DNA from: Lentzea indica
GTDB taxonomy: Bacteria > Actinomycetota > Actinomycetes > Mycobacteriales > Pseudonocardiaceae
Assembly: GCF_012184385.1 (NCBI RefSeq)
Contig: NZ_VSRL01000081.1
Location: forward strand, 1-33,315
Length of the DNA stretch: 33,315 bases
Reading direction: 5' to 3'
How positions within the stretch are numbered: position 1 is the first letter of the stretch; each line of letters opens with the position of its first letter. Positions 32,168 to 33,315 of this stretch are shown piece by piece. A model generated the notes under the pieces. The model was not told the DNA's origin. It ran no database searches and saw nothing but the letters and a program-made list of their open reading frames with translations. The position numbers and the translations under genes are program-made.

Positions 32168-32865
32168 AGTCCCCTCCCGGAGGTGAGTTCGAGGTAGGCG
32201 TCCTCCAGAGAACCGTTCTCCGTCAACGCCTCCATCGGTGTCTGCTTGACCAGCTGTCCTCTTGCGACGATCACGACCTCGTCCGCGGTGAGCGCCATCT
32301 CGCTCATCAGGTGGCTGGACACGAAGACCGTGCGCCCTTCTTCGGCGAGACCGCGCATGAGGTCGCGGATCCACCGCACACCTTCGGGATCCAGGCCGTT
32401 GACCGGCTCGTCGAACATCAGGATCTGCGGATCGCCGAGCAGTGCGGCCGCGACGCCCAGCCGTTGCTTCATGCCGAGGGACAGCGCCCTGATCCGCTTG
32501 TTCCGCACGCCTCCCAGGCCGACCTGCTCCAGCAGCTCCACCACGCGCTGCTGGCTGATGCCGTTGCTCGCCGCGAGCCAGCGCAGGTGGTCCAGCGCCT
32601 TTCGCCCGTGGTGCACGGCCCCTGGATCCAGCAACACACCGACGTGCCGCAGCGGCTGGTCGAGGCGGTCGTACCGCCTGCCACCGACCAGCGCCTCGCC
32701 GCGCGTGGGCCGATCCAGTCCCACGATCATCCGCATCGTCGTGGACTTGCCGGCTCCGTTGGGCCCCAGGAAGCCCGTGACCAGCCCTGGCTGGACGGTG
32801 AACGACAGATCGTCGACCGCCGTCGTGTCCCCGTACCTCTTCGTCAGGTTCCGCACCTCGATCAT
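32164..32865 (-). CDS. ABC transporter ATP-binding protein (BcrA/CcmA type)
   Basis: A 233-residue nucleotide-binding subunit for the downstream ABC-2 permease. Walker A is GPNGAGKST (34-42), the signature LSLGMKQR (128-135, the variant normal in BcrA-type exporters), and Walker B QILMFDEPVNGLD (147-159), with the H-loop in FVSSHLMSEM. ATG 32865 opens MIEVRNLTKRYG; the longer in-frame reading crosses the operators and is not coding. No ribosome site is obvious. Divergent from the sensor kinase gene, with two palindromes between them, so the transporter may be under that two-component system. Confidence 0.94.
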   Translation of the reverse strand: MIEVRNLTKRYGDTTAVDDLSFTVQPGLVTGFLGPNGAGKSTTMRMIVGLDRPTRGEALVGGRRYDRLDQPLRHVGVLLDPGAVHHGRKALDHLRWLAASNGISQQRVVELLEQVGLGGVRNKRIRALSLGMKQRLGVAAALLGDPQILMFDEPVNGLDPEGVRWIRDLMRGLAEEGRTVFVSSHLMSEMALTADEVVIVARGQLVKQTPMEALTENGSLEDAYLELTSGRGL

Positions 32866-32900
32866 GGCGACGAGCTTGGGCCGGATCGGTGTCCCGCGGA

Positions 32901-32916
32901 TCGGACCGCGGTCCGA
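32901..32916. promoter_or_regulatory. Palindromic operator, copy 1
   Basis: TCGGACCGCGGTCCGA, a perfect 16-bp palindrome between divergent ABC ATPase and sensor kinase genes. Its centre is 25 bp from that of copy 2 and about 68 bp upstream of the kinase start. Confidence 0.75.
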
Positions 32917-32925
32917 CCTCCGCAA

Positions 32926-32941
32926 TCGGACCGTGGTCCGA
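32926..32941. promoter_or_regulatory. Palindromic operator, copy 2
   Basis: TCGGACCGTGGTCCGA, identical to copy 1 except at one central base. Its centre lies about 43 bp before the kinase start, a position used by activators that touch the polymerase. Confidence 0.75.
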
Positions 32942-32963
32942 GGCGCCCCCGCGCCGGCGTCGT

Positions 32964-32969
32964 TACCGT
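32964..32969 (+). promoter_or_regulatory. -10 element of the sensor kinase gene
   Basis: TACCGT with 7 bases to GTG 32977, fitting a leaderless start. No good -35 is present, which would suit an activator-dependent promoter using the two palindromes. Confidence 0.5.
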
Positions 32970-32976
32970 CATCGGC

Positions 32977-33315
32977 GTGATCAGGAAACTGCACCTCTAC
33001 CTCGTCGACGTGGCCGCCGCGCTGGTGATCGCGGTGCTCGTGGGGTACGCCGTGGTGGAACACCAGGACCGGCCCTGGTGGCTGGTCGTGCCCGCGGTCG
33101 TGGGTGTCGCACTGCCCGTCGCCGTGCGCCGGTTGTGGCCGGTGACGACGCTCGCCATGATCACGGCGGCCACGGCGGCCGTCGTGATCGGCCAGGTGGT
33201 GCCGGTCCAGGCGCTCGGCGCGCCGATCGCCGCGATCTGCTTCGCGCTGTACACCGTGGCGGTGGAGCGCGACCTCCGCTGGTCGCTCACCGGCCTCGCG
33301 GTGGCGGTGGTCGCG
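32977..33315 (+). CDS. Membrane protein, probable sensor histidine kinase (5' part)
   Basis: The first 113 residues, open to the right edge. After VIRKLHLYLVDVAAALVIAV come about four hydrophobic helices with short loops (WWLVVPAVVGVALPVAVRRL, TLAMITAATAAVVIG, PIAAICFALYTVAVE). This is the four-helix N-terminus of NarL/DesK-type histidine kinases in actinobacteria. The DHp and ATPase domains would lie beyond the window, so the kinase call is inference from topology and context. GTG 32977 is chosen from the TACCGT -10 seven bases before it. Divergence from an ABC exporter fits a drug- or stress-sensing module. Confidence 0.7.
   Translation, partial: MIRKLHLYLVDVAAALVIAVLVGYAVVEHQDRPWWLVVPAVVGVALPVAVRRLWPVTTLAMITAATAAVVIGQVVPVQALGAPIAAICFALYTVAVERDLRWSLTGLAVAVVA

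Noticed and set aside
32479..32502. Variant ABC signature LSLGMKQR considered as a defective motif
   Set aside because: This form is normal in BcrA/CcmA-type exporters, and all other ATPase motifs are intact.

Overview
The window is high-GC actinobacterial DNA, most likely from the order Pseudonocardiales (Lentzea/Saccharothrix/Actinosynnema-like). The reasons are a complete Pup-proteasome gene set (dop, pup, prcB, prcA, pafA, pafB, pafC), a mycothiol-dependent-enzyme homologue, coding dominated by G/C third positions, frequent GTG and TTG starts, and many genes whose start codon lies 6-7 bases after a TAnnnT -10 element (leaderless transcripts). Genus placement is inference from gene content only.

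Layout, left to right. 1-83: 3' end of an unidentified + strand gene. 9734-126 (minus strand, read right to left): pafA, a secreted BNR-repeat protein, a fluoroacetate-dehalogenase-like hydrolase, pafB-pafC, a small membrane protein, tatA-tatC, a diacylglycerol-kinase-type lipid kinase and htpG. 9815-15052 (+): a PAP2-phosphatase/lipid-kinase fusion, then an IclR regulator and glpK-glpD. The same TTCGACAnTGTCGAA operator precedes both iclR and glpK. 15057-16309 (-): a phosphotransferase and a MarR regulator, divergent from a mycothiol-dependent DinB-fold enzyme (+), which converges on a GNAT acetyltransferase (-). 17750-22273 (+): a PadR-ABC ATPase-FtsX permease operon whose permease is broken by a frameshift, then an alpha/beta hydrolase. 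22274-22750: the only long non-coding stretch, with an 18-mer repeat, a 141-bp nested inverted repeat, a double hairpin and the prcA terminator. 26215-22751 (-): dop, pup, prcB, prcA. 28714-26312 (-): a large FtsX-type permease with no ATPase beside it. Then come NUDIX (+), aldo/keto reductase (-), a secreted GH5 cellulase (-), an ABC-2 permease and its ATPase (-), and, divergent at the right edge, the 5' end of a membrane protein that looks like a sensor histidine kinase.

How the genes work together. Dop converts Pup-GGQ to Pup-GGE, PafA ligates it to lysines, and PrcBA degrades the tagged proteins. The unfoldase Mpa/ARC is not in the window. PafBC is the WYL-domain DNA-damage regulator. The Pup locus is split here by about 13 kb that includes the glycerol genes. 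The IclR-type regulator, GlpK and GlpD form a glycerol to glycerol-3-phosphate to DHAP module without a GlpF facilitator. The most unusual items are the nested palindrome at 22369-22509, a 12-bp hairpin enclosing the pup stop codon, the frameshifts in the FtsX permease, paired 16-bp palindromes before the histidine kinase, and the dehalogenase-like hydrolase that lacks one carboxylate-binding arginine. I found no tRNA, rRNA, CRISPR array or transposase, and no clear undescribed multi-gene system.
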